In this document: piece after piece, positions 43,532-54,538 of the stretch
Layout of the letters: every line of letters starts with the position of its first letter
Position numbering within the stretch: the first letter of the stretch is position 1
NCBI RefSeq assembly: GCF_012275445.1
Contig: NZ_JAAZQK010000007.1
Coordinates: 310,001-374,000 of the forward strand
Direction: 5' to 3'
DNA: 64,000 nucleotides
DNA from: Rhizobacter sp. SG703
Lineage (GTDB): Bacteria > Pseudomonadota > Gammaproteobacteria > Burkholderiales > Burkholderiaceae_C
The notes under the pieces: model-generated
Databases searched by the model: none
Seen by the model: only the letters and a program-made list of their open reading frames with translations
Told to the model about the DNA's origin: nothing
Program-made: the position numbers and the translations under genes

Positions 43532-44401
43532 TCAGCCACGGTCCTGCTCCAGCCAGTGACGCGGCGAGTGTCCCACCCGCTGGCTGAACAGGCGCGACAG
43601 CGCCGACGCGCTCGCATACCCCAGCTCATCGGCGATCGCCTTGACCGAGCGGCCCTCGCGCAACTGCGCCTGCGCCAAGCTGAGCCGCCAGTCGGCCAGG
43701 TAGCCTGCCGGCGGCTGGCCGACCGCGGTCTTGAACGCGACGGCGAAGGCGCTGCGCGACATGCCCGCCTCGCGCGCCATCGCGGCCAGGCTCCATGGCT
43801 CGCCCGGCGCGTCGTGCAGCGCCACCAGCGCGCGCGCCAGCCGTGGGTCCGACAGCCCCGTCAGCAGCCCCTGCGGCATGCCGGCCTCGGCCGGGTGGTC
43901 GATCAGCCAGCGCAGCAGCTGGATCAGCACCACCTCGAACAGGCGATCGGCCAGCAGGCGCTGCCCGCAGCGCAGCCGCTCGGCCTCGCTGAACAGCAGC
44001 GCGAGCGCCGGCTCCAGGCCGTCGACCTGCGACAACGGCAGCACGATCAGCGGCGGCAACGCCCGCACCAGCGGGTTGCGCTCGCCGCCATCGAACTCCA
44101 GCTCGGCGCAGACGAAATCCGAGCCGTCCACCGGCGGATTGCGGAACGCATGCGACAGCGGCCGCGGGTAGAACAGCAGCGTCGGCTCGGCGACGACGAT
44201 GCGCCGCCTCAGTCGCGTCGTCGCGCCATGGCGCAGCTCCATCTCGCCGCGCCGCATCACGTGCAGGAAGCCGCGGCCCGCCACCGCCGGAAAGTGCGTG
44301 GTGCCGCACAGCGGGCCCTGGTGGAACAGCCGCGCGCGCACCTTGAAGCGCTCCAGCAGGCTGGACAGGCGGTCGATCGGGGCCGGGTCGGGTGGGCTCA
44401 T
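43532..44401 (-). CDS. AraC-family regulator (cupin_6 type)
   Basis: 289 residues from ATG 44401 ([33 protein letters not shown]). N-terminal AraC_binding_2/cupin_6 domain (FHVM-like [27 protein letters not shown]), C-terminal double helix-turn-helix ([47 protein letters not shown] … [22 protein letters not shown]). Divergent by 150 bases from the carboxymuconolactone-decarboxylase-like gene, which it most likely controls; this regulator-enzyme pairing is common. A longer reading frame upstream has no domain and is rejected. Confidence 0.9.
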   Translation of the reverse strand: MSPPDPAPIDRLSSLLERFKVRARLFHQGPLCGTTHFPAVAGRGFLHVMRRGEMELRHGATTRLRRRIVVAEPTLLFYPRPLSHAFRNPPVDGSDFVCAELEFDGGERNPLVRALPPLIVLPLSQVDGLEPALALLFSEAERLRCGQRLLADRLFEVVLIQLLRWLIDHPAEAGMPQGLLTGLSDPRLARALVALHDAPGEPWSLAAMAREAGMSRSAFAVAFKTAVGQPPAGYLADWRLSLAQAQLREGRSVKAIADELGYASASALSRLFSQRVGHSPRHWLEQDRG

Positions 44402-44551
44402 GGGGCGACAGTGGTGAAGGGCGCGACCTGGACGATCAGTCATGTCGTCAGGACGATAGGTGCCCAATAGTACGGCTTCACGACGCACACTGGCGACCAG
44501 CAGCTGCCGAACCTCTTTCACCCCGACTTCGAACCCTCCAAGGAAACCACC

Positions 44552-45100
44552 ATGTCCCGCGTTCAACTCATCGACCCCAAGACTGCCAACGGCGAGCGCA
44601 AGCAGGTGCTCGACCAGATCCAGGCCGCCTTCGGCACCACGCCGGCGATGTTCCGCGCCGTCGCCAACTCCAGCGCCGCGTTGAAGAGCCTGTGGGGCAG
44701 CTTCGGCGCGTTGGGCGGCGGCTCGATCCCGGCGAAGCTCGGCGAACAGATCGCCGTCGCGGTGGCCGACCGGAATGCCTGCGAGTACTGCCTCGCCGCC
44801 CACACCGCCCTCGGCCGCAAGGCCGGCGCCACCAGCGAAGAAATGACCGCGGCACAGCACGGCGAATCGGTCGACCCGAAGACGGCCGCCGCGCTGCGCT
44901 TCGTGCTGAAGCTGGTCAACGAGCGCGGGCAGGTCGGCGATGCCGATGTGCAGGCGCTGCGCGGCGCGGGCTTCGACGACGAACAGGTCGTCGAGATCGT
45001 CGCCCACGTCGCGCTGAACCTGTTCACCAACTACGTCAACGTGGCCCTCGCGGTGCCGGTCGATTTCCCGGCCGTCAAGCTGCGCCGCAGCACAGCCTGA
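44552..45100 (+). CDS. Carboxymuconolactone-decarboxylase/AhpD-like protein
   Basis: 182 residues. All-helical CMD/AhpD fold with the redox motif NACEYCLAAHTALGRKAG (C-x-x-C-x-x-x-H), typical of peroxidase-related AhpD-like proteins that reduce hydroperoxides, and distinct from true decarboxylases, which lack the cysteines. RBS AAGGAAACC before ATG 44552. Beside a divergent AraC regulator. Substrate and electron donor are not visible here. Confidence 0.9.
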   Translation: MSRVQLIDPKTANGERKQVLDQIQAAFGTTPAMFRAVANSSAALKSLWGSFGALGGGSIPAKLGEQIAVAVADRNACEYCLAAHTALGRKAGATSEEMTAAQHGESVDPKTAAALRFVLKLVNERGQVGDADVQALRGAGFDDEQVVEIVAHVALNLFTNYVNVALAVPVDFPAVKLRRSTA

Positions 45101-45109
45101 CGTTCCCCC

Positions 45110-47989
<2,880 letters not shown>

Positions 47990-48071
47990 GTGGTGTCTCC
48001 TTGTTTCTTTGTTGGATGCGGGCTGCCCCGACGGTGGCTCGCGGCTGGATCGTAGGGAGCGGCCGCCTGCC

Positions 48072-48097
48072 GCGCCCCCTCCGCCGGGAGGGGGCGC
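48072..48097. promoter_or_regulatory. Strong inverted repeat in a divergent promoter region
   Basis: Perfect 11-base arms GCGCCCCCTCC and GGAGGGGGCGC with a 4-base loop, between the leftward heme-propeller gene (47989) and the rightward MalT-type regulator (48145). No T-tract, so more likely a protein-binding site or mRNA hairpin than a terminator. The right arm GGAGGGGG only weakly recalls the MalT box. Confidence 0.5.
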
Positions 48098-48144
48098 TAC
48101 ACTCCCGCGCCCCTGCCAGGGTTCACCCTTCCCGGCCGCCCGCG

Positions 48145-50763
48145 ATGTCAGAAACGACGATCGAGCCCCCGCTGCTGGCGCCCTCCAGCGTCTCGCGCCC
48201 TGCCCTGATGGCGCGGCTCGATGCCGCGTCCAAGCTGCGCCTCGTGCTGGTGGCCGCGCCGGCCGGCGCCGGCAAGACGAGCCTGCTGACCCAGTGGTTC
48301 CGCCAGCGCCGGCAGCGGCGGACGGTGGCGTGGCTGACGCTCGACGGCCCGCTGTCCGGCCCGCAGGCCCTGGCCGCGCGGCTGCTGGCCAGCCTGGCCG
48401 CGGCCGGTGTGCAGCCCGCCTCGGCGCCCGCTGCGGAGAGCGCCGCGCCGGTCTTGCAAGGCCTGCTCGCGCAGCGCAGCGGCGAGCTGCTGATCGTCAT
48501 CGACGACGTGCACCACGCGCAGGACGCGCGCTGCCTTGCCTTGCTCGATGCGTTGCTGGCCGCCTGCGCGCCCGGTGTGCACTGGGTGCTGTCGGGCCGC
48601 TGCGTGCCGGCGCTGAACCTGCCGGCCTGGCGGCTGCGCGACCAGCTGGAAGTGCTGGACGGCGGCGACCTCGCGTTCGACGCCGCACAGGTCGTGCAGC
48701 TCGGCCGCAAGCTGATGGCCGAGCCGCTGAGCCGGGCGCAGGCTGAGCGCCTGCTGGAGACCACGCAGGGCTGGACGGCCGGCGTCAAGCTCGGGCTGCT
48801 GGCGCTGGCGGCCCGCCCGCACGAGGCCGGCGGGCTGGATGCCGCACTCGGCGATTTCGACGGCGGCCATGTCGACCTGGCCGCCTACCTGCAGCGAGAG
48901 GTGCTGAGCGAGCAGGACGCGCCGATGCAGGAGTTCCTGGTGTCGACCAGCGTCGTCGATGCGATGACCGGCGAGCTGTGCGATGCGCTGCTCGGCCGCG
49001 ACGGCGCGCAGGCGGTGCTCGAGAAGCTTGAGCGCAGCCAGCTGTTCGTCGCCGCGCAGGACAGCCACGGGCTGACCTTCCGCTACCACCCGCTGTTCCT
49101 CGGCTTCCTGCGCAGCCGGCTGGCGGCCGACCCGGCGCGCCAGCGCGCGTTGCACGCCCGCGCCAGCCATTGGTATGCCGCGCAGCTGCGCTTCGCCGAG
49201 GCGCTCACCCATGCCTTCCAGTCCGGCGAGCCGGCGTGGTGTGCCGAGCTGATGGAGCGCGCCGCCGCGCGCTGGCAGCAATCGGGCGACATCGCCGAGG
49301 TGGTGCGCTGGTGCGAGCGGCTGCCGCGGCAGCAACTGCTGGCCCGGCCGGCGCTGGGTGTGACCTTCACCACCTGCCTGGTGCTGTGCCGCCGCTTCGA
49401 CGAGGCGCGCGCGATGCTGCGCCACCTGGCCGCGGATCCTGCGACGCACGAGGGCGCGCCATTCGGCTTCCACCTGCGCACGCTGCAGCAGATCCTGCAG
49501 GCGCTGCTCGGCGAACCGGCGGCACTGGTCGACGAGGCGCCGGCGGCCGACGAGAGCGACGGCGATGCGCAGCTGCGCGGGCTGCAGCTGGTCAACCGGG
49601 CGTATGCGCTGTTCTGCGCACACCGCTTCGATGCCGCGTGGCGACTCGCGATGCGCGCGCGCGAGATCCTGCAGCCGATCAGCCCGTACGGCGAGGGCTA
49701 TGCCAGCAGCCTGCTGGCGCTGGTGGAGCGGGCAAAGGGCGACTTCGGCTCGGCCGCGCGGCGCGTGGAAGCGTTGTGGTCCGGCGCGCGCAACGGCCCG
49801 CGCAATGCGGCATGGGCGAATGCGGCGACCGCGCTCGCGGTGCTGCGCTACGAGACCAACCGCCTGCCCGAAGCGCGTGCGCTGTGCGAGGAACTGCTGC
49901 CGCTGGTGGAAGCCGGCGGCACCTACGAGACGCTGGTGGCCGCCACGCGCACGCTGGCCCGCGTGCATGCCGCCGAGCACGAGCCCGAGGCCGCGATGCG
50001 GCTGCTCGACTACCTGCACGGCGTGCTCGGCGGCAGCCACGAGCGGCGCTTCGCGGCGCAGGTCGGCTTCGACAAGGTGCGGCTGTGGCTCGCCATCGAC
50101 GAGCCGGTGCGGGCGCGCGACTGCGCGGCGGAGTTCGGCATCGGCGATGGCAGCGAGTGGCGAGAGACGCGGCCGTACGACGAAGCCTGGGAGCGGCGCG
50201 GCATGGCGCACGCTGCGCTGCTGTCGCACGCGCAGCGGCTCGACGAGGCCCGCGCGGTGCTGCAGGTGCTGCGAGGCAGCGCCGAGGCGGCGGGTCATGT
50301 GCTGCGCCTGCATGCCATCGAGGCTGCGCTGGCCAGCAACCTGTGGGAGGCCGGCACGCGCGACGAGGCGCTGCAGTGCCTGCACCGGTCGCTGTTGCGT
50401 GCGCGCGGCCATGCGCCGTCGCGCAGCTGGTTCGACGACAACCCGCGCTTCCACGAGGTGCTGGTGGCCGCGCTGCAGGTGCCGACGATGCGCAGGCTGA
50501 TGCCCGAGCATGTGCTGCGGGTGTTCGGCGCCGCGCTCGGGCGCGGCGAGGCGCGGCCCGCGCATGCGGTGGATGCGCTGACCGCGCGCGAGCTGGAGGT
50601 GCTGGCGCTGCTGGCCCAGGGCTTGAGCAACCAGCAGATCAGCGCGCGGGCACAGATCTCGTTGACCACCGTGAAGTGGCACGTGAAGAACATCTTCGCG
50701 AAGCTGGGGGTGGGGACGCGGGTGGGGGCGTTGGTTCGGGCGCGTGCTTTGCGCCTGGTCTAG
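48145..50763 (+). CDS. MalT/LuxR-family STAND transcriptional regulator
   Basis: 872 residues from ATG 48145. N-terminal STAND ATPase with Walker A VLVAAPAGAGKTSLL (about 34-48) and Walker B ELLIVIDDVHHAQD, then the MalT-type winged-helix segment and a long TPR-like sensor region, and a C-terminal LuxR helix-turn-helix (LTARELEVLALLAQGLSNQQISARAQISLTTVKWHVKNIF). Proteins of this family bind ATP and an inducer, then oligomerise at target promoters. Likely target: the divergent di-heme propeller gene. The longer reading frame to 47863 overlaps that gene and is rejected. Confidence 0.9.
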   Translation: MSETTIEPPLLAPSSVSRPALMARLDAASKLRLVLVAAPAGAGKTSLLTQWFRQRRQRRTVAWLTLDGPLSGPQALAARLLASLAAAGVQPASAPAAESAAPVLQGLLAQRSGELLIVIDDVHHAQDARCLALLDALLAACAPGVHWVLSGRCVPALNLPAWRLRDQLEVLDGGDLAFDAAQVVQLGRKLMAEPLSRAQAERLLETTQGWTAGVKLGLLALAARPHEAGGLDAALGDFDGGHVDLAAYLQREVLSEQDAPMQEFLVSTSVVDAMTGELCDALLGRDGAQAVLEKLERSQLFVAAQDSHGLTFRYHPLFLGFLRSRLAADPARQRALHARASHWYAAQLRFAEALTHAFQSGEPAWCAELMERAAARWQQSGDIAEVVRWCERLPRQQLLARPALGVTFTTCLVLCRRFDEARAMLRHLAADPATHEGAPFGFHLRTLQQILQALLGEPAALVDEAPAADESDGDAQLRGLQLVNRAYALFCAHRFDAAWRLAMRAREILQPISPYGEGYASSLLALVERAKGDFGSAARRVEALWSGARNGPRNAAWANAATALAVLRYETNRLPEARALCEELLPLVEAGGTYETLVAATRTLARVHAAEHEPEAAMRLLDYLHGVLGGSHERRFAAQVGFDKVRLWLAIDEPVRARDCAAEFGIGDGSEWRETRPYDEAWERRGMAHAALLSHAQRLDEARAVLQVLRGSAEAAGHVLRLHAIEAALASNLWEAGTRDEALQCLHRSLLRARGHAPSRSWFDDNPRFHEVLVAALQVPTMRRLMPEHVLRVFGAALGRGEARPAHAVDALTARELEVLALLAQGLSNQQISARAQISLTTVKWHVKNIFAKLGVGTRVGALVRARALRLV

Positions 50764-50942
50764 CGCGCGTCGCGGGGGGTGAGGCTGTGCACAGCGAACG
50801 AAGTGAGCGGAAGGAGTTTCGGCGACGGGCCATGAAGCCAGTCAGCGCAGGGAAGTCATCGGCCCCGCCAGGGTCGATGACCGCCCCCGACGGCGCGCCA
50901 CAGCCTCCCCACCCGCGCCTTTGCACCTCAAGACACCCAAGC

Positions 50943-51551
50943 TCAACCAGCAAAACCCCAAACCAACAGAAGGTTGTTGGTCGGCATCGCCACCCGCTCC
51001 CGCAGCACCAGCCCGGCCTGCGCCGCCTCGTGCTCGACGTCCTCGCGACGGCGCAGGCCCCAGCCGGCGTTGCGCATGCGCAGGTCGACATCGAAGCCCA
51101 GGTTGCCCGGCGATGTCGGCACGCCATCTTCGAGGTACGGCCCGTAGGTGATCAGCACACCCCGCGGCGACAGGTGCCGCGCCGCGCCATGCATCAGCCC
51201 GCCACAGCATGCCCACGGCGCGGCATGGATCATGTTGGCGCAGTAGACGGCGTCGACCTGCGCCGGCACGCCCGGCCACTCGGGCGACAGCACATCGAGT
51301 TGCAGCGGCGTGCGCACGTTGTCGATCCCCGCACACCACCTGCCGATCGACGGCAGCGTCTCGGCATTGAAATCGCTCGGCTGCCACTGCCAGCCCGGTA
51401 GCCCCGGCGCGCAATGCGCCGCATGCTGGCCGGTGCCGCTGGCGATCTCCAGCAACAGCCCGTGCGGCAGCAGCAGGCGTTGCAGCTCGGCCAGGATCGC
51501 CGCACGGTTGCGCTCGGCGGCAGGGCTGTGGCGACGCGGGTCGGCGCTCAT
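50943..51551 (-). CDS. DUF938 SAM-dependent methyltransferase
   Basis: 202 residues. N-terminal PRRHSPAAERNRAAILAELQRLL, SAM-binding motif LLEIASGTGQHAAHCAPGLP, then SDFNAETLPSI and AVYCANMIHAAPW, and C-terminal ITYGPYLEDGVPTSPGN FDVDLR region. This is the DUF938 class I methyltransferase group; acceptor unknown. The ATG at 51551 overlaps the stop of the RIO-kinase gene (ATGA), so the two are translated from one transcript. Confidence 0.9.
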   Translation of the reverse strand: MSADPRRHSPAAERNRAAILAELQRLLLPHGLLLEIASGTGQHAAHCAPGLPGWQWQPSDFNAETLPSIGRWCAGIDNVRTPLQLDVLSPEWPGVPAQVDAVYCANMIHAAPWACCGGLMHGAARHLSPRGVLITYGPYLEDGVPTSPGNLGFDVDLRMRNAGWGLRRREDVEHEAAQAGLVLRERVAMPTNNLLLVWGFAG

Positions 51552-52393
51552 GGGGCACTCATCCGCAGTGCGCGCGCCGCTTCTTCCAGCCGTGCATCCT
51601 CGATCTCGCGCAGTACGCCCGACAAATCGACCGCACCGGCGCGCTGCTCATAGCGGCCGGTCAGCGCGACGCCCGGCGCGAGCAGCCCACCGGCATACAG
51701 CGACCACATCTCCGGCCCGTACTGCGTGCCCAGCAGGCGCGGCGCGAACCGGCCGAAGAAGTTGCGCAGGTTGTCGACATCGCGCATCAGCATGCGCGGC
51801 GCGTGGTTGTTGCCGGCGGCGTCCACCGCCTGCGGCAGGTCGATGATCACCGGGCCGTCGGCGGCCAGCAGGATGTTGAACTCCGACAGGTCGCCGTGGA
51901 TCACGCCGGCGCACAGCATGCGCACCACCTCGCCGATCAAGCTCGCATGGTGCTGCAACGCCAGCGCCTCGGTGAACTGCAGGTCGTTCAGCCGCGGCGC
52001 GGCATCGCCCCGCTCGTCGGCCACCAGTTCCATCAGCAGCACGCCATCAAGAAAATTGTGCGGCTTCGGCACGCGCACACCCGCTGCCGCCAGCCGGTAC
52101 AACGCGTCGACCTCGGCGCTCTGCCACGCAGCCTCCTGCTGCTCGCGGCCGAACGCCGTGCCCTTGGCCATCGCCCGCGCCTGGCGGCTGTTGCGCACCT
52201 TGCGGTTCTCGGTGTAATCCACCGCCTGCCGGAAGCTGCGCTTGTGCGCCTCCTTGTAGATCTTGGCGGCGCAGGTCTCGTCGCCGCAGCGCACGACGTA
52301 CACATCGGCCTCCTTGCCACTCTTGAGCTGGCGGACGACGCTGTCGACCAAGCCTTCGGCAACCAGGTTCTGCAGGCGGGCGGGAATTTTCAT
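51548..52393 (-). CDS. RIO1-type serine protein kinase
   Basis: 281 residues, atypical protein kinase of the bacterial RIO family. Phosphate-loop-like SGKEADVYVVRCGDETCAAKIYKE (ATP-binding lysine in AAKIYK), catalytic loop VIHGDLSEFNILL and metal-binding aspartate in PVIIDLPQAVD. Autophosphorylation and a role linked to ribosome or stress physiology are known for archaeal and eukaryotic relatives; bacterial function is poorly defined. Coupled to the DUF938 methyltransferase downstream and 19 bases upstream of no same-strand gene other than the SDR before it. Confidence 0.92.
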   Translation of the reverse strand: MKIPARLQNLVAEGLVDSVVRQLKSGKEADVYVVRCGDETCAAKIYKEAHKRSFRQAVDYTENRKVRNSRQARAMAKGTAFGREQQEAAWQSAEVDALYRLAAAGVRVPKPHNFLDGVLLMELVADERGDAAPRLNDLQFTEALALQHHASLIGEVVRMLCAGVIHGDLSEFNILLAADGPVIIDLPQAVDAAGNNHAPRMLMRDVDNLRNFFGRFAPRLLGTQYGPEMWSLYAGGLLAPGVALTGRYEQRAGAVDLSGVLREIEDARLEEAARALRMSAP

Positions 52394-52412
52394 CGGGCCA
52401 TTTTCAGGCCAT

Positions 52413-53195
52413 TCAGATCCCCTGCTTCGTCGGCATGATCACCACCTGCTGCAGGTTCACGTGCTTCGGCTGCGCAACGATGAAGCCGACGCTCTCCGCC
52501 ACGTTCTCCGGCTGCAGGAACTCCATCGTCTTCTCGGCACCGGCCAGCCAGTCCTTCGCGCCCTGGAAGGTCACGTGGCCCTGCAGTTCGGTCGCGACGA
52601 TGCCCGGCTCGATCATCGACACCCGGATGTTCTTCGGCCCGAGCTCGATGCGCAGGTGCCGCGTCAGGTGGCTCACGTAGGCCTTGGTCGCGGTGTAGAC
52701 CGCGAAGTACGGGTAGAGGTACTGGCCGGCGATCGACGAGGTGTTGACCAGGTCGACCGTCGCGCCTTCGGCCGCGGCCTGCACCAGCTGCGGCACGAAG
52801 GCGTGGATCACGCGCATCACGCCGGTCACGTTCAGGTCGATCTGCTGTTCCCACTCGCCGAGCTTTCCGTCGTCGATTGCGCCCGGCAGCATCACGCCGG
52901 CATTGTTGAAGACGAGGTCGGCCCGGCCCCAGGTCGATGCGACGCGCGCCGCGGCCGCCGCCACCGAGGCCTGGTCGGTCACGTCGACCGGCACCGCGAT
53001 GGCCTCGCCACCGGCCGCGGCGATCTCGGCCACCAGCCCGTCGAGGGCCTGCTGGCGGCGTGCCATCACGGCCACCCTGGCGCCGCGCGCGGCGAGCAGA
53101 AGCGCCGAGGCGCGGCCGATGCCGCTCGAGGCGCCGGTAACGACCGCAACGCGGCCGGCCAGTTGGGAAGCGAAGGGGTTCGAGGCGATGGTCAT
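52413..53195 (-). CDS. Short-chain dehydrogenase/reductase (SDR)
   Basis: 260 residues, classical SDR. Cofactor turn VVTGASSGIGRASALLLAARGARV, NNAG (LVFNNAGVMLP), catalytic serine in LVNTSSIAGQ and YTATK pair. C-terminal lid LQGHVTFQGAKDWLAG. The arginine in ARR after the second strand suggests NADP(H) preference. Substrate unknown. RBS AAGGACGAATCCC precedes ATG 53195. It is 19 bases upstream of the RIO kinase gene on the same strand, so may be in one operon with it. The LysR gene at 53312 lies just beyond its 5' end, same strand. Confidence 0.92.
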   Translation of the reverse strand: MTIASNPFASQLAGRVAVVTGASSGIGRASALLLAARGARVAVMARRQQALDGLVAEIAAAGGEAIAVPVDVTDQASVAAAAARVASTWGRADLVFNNAGVMLPGAIDDGKLGEWEQQIDLNVTGVMRVIHAFVPQLVQAAAEGATVDLVNTSSIAGQYLYPYFAVYTATKAYVSHLTRHLRIELGPKNIRVSMIEPGIVATELQGHVTFQGAKDWLAGAEKTMEFLQPENVAESVGFIVAQPKHVNLQQVVIMPTKQGI

Positions 53196-53311
53196 GGGAT
53201 TCGTCCTTGGGTTGGGCGCCGCGACGGCGACGCATGGACCGCACTGTAGGAATCGAGTCCCAACCTGGGTAGTCCGCCAAAGCCGTTACTTTGACAACCC
53301 TCGGTTTCGAA

Positions 53312-54271
53312 TCAGCGGCGTGCCCTGCGCACGCGCCGCGCCAGCGAACGCAGTTCGGCCGGCGCGATCGAGAACTGCCGGCTGTCGCGCAGCCACGCGG
53401 TGCTGAAGTCGATGAAGCGGCGCACGCGGCCCGGCATGTCGGCGCGCTGCGCGTAGTACAGGTAGAGCCCCATGCGCTCGCTGACGTGCTCCGTCAGCAC
53501 CGGCACCAGCCGGCCGTCGCGCAACGCGGCCGCGGCGTTGATGCTGTCGACCTGCCCGAGGCCGATGCCGGCCAGCACCGCCAAGCAGTCGGCCTCGGGT
53601 TCGCTGCTGCACAGCACCGCCGTCACGTGCTGGAACACCGTGCTGCCGTCGACCTCGAACTCCCAGGGCATCGGCCGGCCGGTGCCCGGCTGGCGGTACG
53701 CGGTGCAGCGGTGCTGCAGCAGGTCCTGCAGCTGCTGGGGCGCCGGGTGCTGCGCCAGGTAGGCCGGCGACGCGCAGGCGATCTGCTGGACGGTGAACAG
53801 CCGGCGCGCGATGACCTGCGCGTCGGGCGGACTGCCGGCACGAAAGCCGACGTCGATGCGCTCGCCGACCAGGTCGGTGAACCGGTCTTCGAGCAACAGG
53901 TCGATCTGGATCGCCGGGTGCTGCGCCTGGAAATCCGCCAGCATCGGCACCAGCACCTTGCGCGCCGTCGCGCCGGCGGCGCTGACCCGCACCAGCCCTT
54001 CGTCGTTGCGCGCGGCGCTGCGCGCGCGCGTCAGCGCATCGACCAGCCCGTCGAGGTTCGGCCGCGCCGAATGCAGCAACCGCTCGCCTTCTTCGGTCAG
54101 CGAGTTCTTGCGCGTCGTGCGGTGGAACAGCCGCACGCCCAGGTGCTGCTCGAGCTGGCGGATGGTCTTGCTGACCGCCTGCGGCGTCGTGGCCTGCGCC
54201 TGCGCGGCCTGGTTGAAGCTGCCCAGCTCGGCCACCCGCACGAAAGTCGACAACGCTCGCAGTTCGTCCAT
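53312..54271 (-). CDS. LysR-family regulator
   Basis: 319 residues. N-terminal helix-turn-helix MDELRALSTFVRVAELGSFNQAAQAQATTPQAVSKTIRQLEQHLGVRLFHRTTRKNSLTEEG and an effector-binding domain of the CrgA-like type (VLVPMLADFQAQHPAIQIDLLLEDRFTDLVGERIDVGFRAG). The 267-base divergent region toward the TonB-dependent receptor suggests it regulates that gene; it could also act on the SDR gene downstream. The inducer is unknown. The C-terminus is arginine-rich (RSLARRVRRARR). Confidence 0.9.
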   Translation of the reverse strand: MDELRALSTFVRVAELGSFNQAAQAQATTPQAVSKTIRQLEQHLGVRLFHRTTRKNSLTEEGERLLHSARPNLDGLVDALTRARSAARNDEGLVRVSAAGATARKVLVPMLADFQAQHPAIQIDLLLEDRFTDLVGERIDVGFRAGSPPDAQVIARRLFTVQQIACASPAYLAQHPAPQQLQDLLQHRCTAYRQPGTGRPMPWEFEVDGSTVFQHVTAVLCSSEPEADCLAVLAGIGLGQVDSINAAAALRDGRLVPVLTEHVSERMGLYLYYAQRADMPGRVRRFIDFSTAWLRDSRQFSIAPAELRSLARRVRRARR

Positions 54272-54538
54272 GCCACGAGCCTACCGCAGCATCCGGCGCC
54301 GCCGTCGCGGCCGCGTCGCGGCGAGCACCCGGTTCAGACGCAGCAGGACGGCGTCGAGACCGGTGCGGTTGCGCGGTACCGACGCAACGAAGCGACATGG
54401 TGCGTCGCAGTTGGTCTTCTTCTTGCTCTCGAACACGATTCTGTCCGGTCCGGCGCCCGCCGGCACCGCCGGGCGCCCTTGAGCACGGCGCGCGGATTCC
54501 TTTCACCGCTCGCCATCCCGTCAGGGAGGGAGGATCGC

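Noticed and set aside
54272..54538. Fur box or clear operator upstream of the TonB-dependent receptor
   Set aside because: No GATAAT/ATTATC-type pattern is visible; a partial palindrome around GGTACC does not extend symmetrically.
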